A stretch of 64,000 nucleotides of DNA from Liolophura sinensis (lineage: Eukaryota; Mollusca; Polyplacophora; Chitonida; Chitonidae), in the NCBI RefSeq assembly GCF_032854445.1, contig NC_088300.1:34265608-34329607 (forward strand), read 5' to 3'. Below the pieces are notes generated by a model. It had not been told where the DNA came from and searched no databases. It was given only the letters and a program-made list of their open reading frames with translations. Below are positions 60,481-64,000 of the stretch, piece by piece (position 1 is the first letter of the stretch; each line of letters begins with the position of its first letter). The position numbers were made by a program, and so were the translations under genes.

Positions 60481-62235
60481 AACTGTATGATAATAATAAT
60501 ATAACGTTAATCCACCTAACCAGCTCATAATAGTATACCAATGACGACAGATCCGTGACTTTGAGAACGGTTAGCCTGTTTGAAAGACCTAGGTTCATTG
60601 GTTTGGGTTTGTACCCCAAATAGTGTCGTCCGGTTACATACAGTACGATGTGCAGTGGTGTCCCCAGAGCTCTTCCCGGTTTATTTTAATGATGATGCTT
60701 ACATTCTAGTTTCAGGCATGAAAGACGCCATATAGGGAAGATTTTTAGCAAATTTTATACCAGCCTCGTCTATGCATGTGTTACTGTTCAAAATCGCTGA
60801 TGAAGTTTCAAAAATGTATAAAGCCGGTCGCATTATAACTTTTTCAGACTTTGGAATCATTGTAACATTATAAATAGTAAATGTACTGAACTGAAATAAT
60901 TTGGGTTATTTTTGCTAAATACAAAAAATTTGATATGATTAGTTAATATAAATTTGGTATAGCTTCTTTAAACGCTGGTACTGCTGTCAAAATGCAGGCC
61001 GTTTCTAAAGGCCATTTTAGCATCTTCCGTAGCACAGTCGACAGTGGGTGATAAGCTTTTAGATAAAGAAGCAATAGTCGATTGCTACAACAGACTTACC
61101 GTGCATTATATCCGAACGAAATTTGTTAATTCGATACCGGTTTTAACTTTTATTCAACTGATTTACGTTCACTTCATATTGTTGAAACATTCAATGTGAT
61201 AAATGAAGTGATTTCAGACTTATTTTGGGAGTGTTGGGCTGAAAAATAGCCAAAAATATTATACAGGTATAAATAGTTCTTGACTCCCAACAAATGTGAG
61301 GAAAGCAGGTCGATTGCACGGTTTTTGAAGAAAGTGTGTACATACTAGCATATGTACATGTACACTGTATTGCCACGAGGATCATTGACAGTTCTCGAAT
61401 GCAGTTATATATGTCTTAAAATAAATAATATCATGGCAATTAATGAGGTATTAACGTCAGGTAACACGTCAGGATCCCCCCTTACCACTATGCAGAATTT
61501 GAGTTTGTTTACATCCTAATGCTGTCACATAATGCGCACAAACAGATTTAAAACGAACTTCTAACAATTCTTTCACACTTCCTTATTATTTAAAAAGTAA
61601 GGTGCCACATATGCAAATTAAATCTTTGCTCCAATTCTACGAGACTGTTTGATGCTTGAGTTTCTTCACAGAATAGAAGCTTATGATTTAAGTCAGGCGT
61701 AAATCATACTACTAGGCTAATCCTAGTATCAACTAAAATATGCCACGCTTTTTCTGGACTTCAAGTTAATATCCAGTTTTGTGGTTCTATAGCTGGCCTC
61801 CAAAGACTCGACTCGAATCCAGATTTGCATAAGACCTGCTTGCGTATACATGTAATTAATAATGCCTTCTTGAAAGACTAAAACTTTTTAATGTGTACAG
61901 CACATATATCTAGAAAATTATAGAAGGAAATGGAATTGAAAAGATCATCAGTGAAAGGAAAAAAAATGCTTGGAAAGGATTCTGATTCAAAGTAAGGCTT
62001 TAATGGTAACAAAGCGTTCGAGTGATTGGTGAGCTTTGTAGTAAAAAGGAATGGTCATCCGCGGAGTAAGGGAGAAAACTTCTATACATGTATGCACACT
62101 TCACTGAGGGTTAACTCCCTTACAAATACGAAATTTACAAAATAATACCAATCGAAATTTTTAGCATTTTCTGATGATTTACAATAATTCAGAGGGCTTT
62201 CTAATGAAATTTATCATTATGAACAAAGAATTTGA

Positions 62236-62369
62236 AGTAAAGACAAAAGGAAATTAACACAGAAACAAAAACATTTTACACAAAACTGATAAATTCAACT
62301 AAAGAAGTATAGACGAAAGGAAATTATCACAAAAACATGTTACACAAAACTGATAAATTCAACCAAAAT
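62236..62369. repeat. 70-bp tandem duplication inside copy 1
   Basis: GACAAAAGGAAATTAACAC (62242) and GACGAAAGGAAATTATCAC (62312) begin two similar units that both end ACACAAAACTGATAAATTCA. Confidence 0.85.
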
Positions 62370-62390
62370 TTCGAAAAACAGCGAAAAAAC

Positions 62391-62460
62391 TTTTCTCTGC
62401 AGTGTAAACCTTTTCTTCCCGGTGTAAACTTTTCTTCGCGGTGGAAACGTTTTCTCTGCT
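62391..62460. repeat. 20-bp tandem repeat, about 3.5 copies
   Basis: TTTTCT(C/T) followed by a GTGTAAAC-like end repeats at 62391, 62411, 62430 and 62450. Absent from the corresponding place in copy 2. Confidence 0.75.
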
Positions 62461-62974
62461 GACCCGTACGTTGTTAGGATGTATATAAGTAGTTCAATTA
62501 GATCGCGTACTAAAATAACGAGGTTACTAAAATAATCCAGCCTCTCGCCGTTTCGACTGCAGATTTAAGTCAGAAGGTATGTCAGGTTTGTCTATACTGG
62601 GATCTTCGGTTACTTTCAGAAAAGGACAAAAAAGCACAAATCGTCCCCAGCAAATATCACATTTTATTACAGCTCAGGAACAAGAACACGAAATTAAACC
62701 TCCGAAAATGGATCGCACATGCCTCCGTTTAAATATAGAAGAACCTTAAATGTAACCATATTCCTGTGAATCGTCTTGGTGAATTATGTGTAGGAAACAC
62801 TATTTGGCCATGATTCTGGGGTCATTTTAGTTTTCTTTATTTCTGAGACTGAGTGAAGTGTGGAGTATTACGGTACTGTGCTCATTTATAACCGACATGT
62901 CAGCGGGAAGGCAAAATGATGATGGTATAAGCGTAGTAGGGCCTCATCACCTTTTTACTACATACTCCGATAGA

Positions 62975-63940
62975 ACATATATCTAGAGAATTACAGAAGA
63001 AAATGGAGCTATTTAAAAAGATCATTAGTGAAGGGAAAAAATTGCTACGAAAGGAGTGTGGTTAAGACTGAGGTCTTACTCGTACCTAAGTATTCGGATC
63101 AGTAGCGGGGTTCGAAGCAGCATGGATGTGTCTTAGCTGTGCGGAATAAGGGACAAAACTTCTATTCACACTGTACTATGGGTTATCTCCCTTAACACCC
63201 CCCCCCCCCTCCCCCGAACATTTTGTCAAGCGAGAAATCTGCAACAATGATAAAATCAAGACGTGACGAAAGTTAAAAATATGCACCTAACATAAATCAG
63301 TCATTTAGTCAAGTCTTAAGTCAGATGTCGATGGGTATTGCTCTCAACATCTCTTTATCAATTTTGATGGCATTTTTTCAAATTATACCAAGTAGGCCTA
63401 CGATGTATTCCTTGTCTGTCAATTGTTGTTCATTTCTGATTCATATGTTCAGCTGACTATGTAACAGTTTGAGGCAACAGCTGACTTCGTTTTTCCAGTT
63501 TTCGGTCAGAATGCACCTCTTCAAATTCTAGTCATTTTAAACAATTATTTTAAAATAAAGAAAACCCTCAAATCAGTTATGCTGGAAGTCCGCACATCCG
63601 TCGTAAGGTTGTATGAAAAGTTCAATAATAATGAAATCGTGCACCAAAATAATGAGGTTATCAAATAAATCCAGCTGTCGCCGTTTCGGTTGAGGCTTTA
63701 AGTCTGAAGGTTTGTCAAGTATGTCTACATGAGCAAGGCCGGTGGATTATATTGGGATCTCCGGTTATTTTCAGAAAGGGACAAACGACGACAAATCGTC
63801 ATCAGCAAATATCACACTATAATAACTCAAGAAAAAAAAACACGAAGCTTACTACGCGAAAAAGGATCGTGCATATCTCCGGTTAAATATAAACTTTAAT
63901 GTAACCAGATTGCTGTAAATCATCTTCTTGGATTGATTTT
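62975..63940 (+). repeat. Diverged direct duplication, copy 2
   Basis: Partner of 61902-62790 with the same block order. It has its own C-rich insertion (63199-63215) and an extra segment around 63735-63755. No ORF is conserved between the copies, so this looks like non-coding repeat DNA or an unclassified element. Confidence 0.8.
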
Positions 63941-64000
63941 TTCTTTGGCATTTCAACCCCTGTACCGTTCGATCCCGCGCTGTGTAATAAACATAGCCTT

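Larger units (their letters stand above)
61902..62790 (+). repeat. Diverged direct duplication, copy 1 (about 0.9-1.1 kb unit)
   Basis: Segments match copy 2 in the same order: ACATATATCTAGA (61902 versus 62975), GGAAAAAAAATGCT..., AACTTCTAT..., GGGTTA.CTCCCTTA, AAAATAA.GAGGTTA (62512 versus 63646), CAGCAAATATCACA and AATGTAACCA. The offset grows from 1073 to 1134 bp, showing indels. By eye the copies are clearly related but much substituted. Copy 1 contains extra small tandem repeats (62236-62369 and 62391-62460). Confidence 0.8.
58536..64000. other. Intergenic DNA downstream of SoxD
   Basis: No coding region supported. It contains a tRNA-headed SINE (59565-59971), a SINE tail fragment (60409-60480), a possible decayed SINE (60541-60720, with GTCCCCAGAGCTCTTCCCGG), and a diverged direct duplication (61902-62790 and 62975-63940). 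ORFs here are below 95 codons and match nothing known. Confidence 0.7.

Overview
This is animal (eukaryotic) nuclear DNA: AT-rich, with many homopolymer runs and minisatellites, and with long introns around short exons bounded by clean GT/AG splice sites. The one gene I can support is a group D SOX transcription factor (SoxD, the single invertebrate counterpart of vertebrate SOX5/6/13) on the + strand. The protostome-type HMG box, together with tRNA-derived SINEs ending in a 'GTACGGCGTAAAACACCAATC + (AAAT)n' tail, suggests a lophotrochozoan, most likely a mollusc. No species can be named from the sequence alone.

Layout. 1-20560 is upstream non-coding DNA or the end of a long 5' intron. It contains an 11-copy 38-bp minisatellite (15519-15953) and several blocks of more balanced composition that look like candidate cis-regulatory modules (about 8050-8560, 12480-12800, 19360-20110). 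20561-55217 is SoxD in eight coding exons whose reading phases all agree at the junctions: 20565-21206, 30055-30091, 51490-52109, 52980-53172, 53512-53682, 53912-54017, 54422-54564 and 54961-55217. The model encodes 722 residues. Its parts are an N-terminal Ser/Asp/Asn-rich region, a short leucine zipper, a 12-residue microexon, a Ser/Pro-rich segment with a PLNLT (CtBP-type) motif, an Ala/Pro/Met-rich segment, the HMG box with the SoxD-specific C-terminal extension, and an acidic tail. Introns of 8.8 kb and 21.4 kb flank the microexon and contain further regulatory candidates. 55218 to about 58535 is the probable 3' UTR, with the first AATAAA at 58511. 58536-64000 is intergenic and holds SINE fragments and a diverged direct duplication of about 1.1 kb.

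The most notable point is that the recovered zipper is short and the glutamine-rich second coiled coil (Q-box) of vertebrate SOX5/6 was not found. It is either lost in this lineage or encoded by exons I could not recognise in the two giant introns. I see no novel multigene system, no RNA gene other than SINE heads, no CRISPR array and no transposon coding region.
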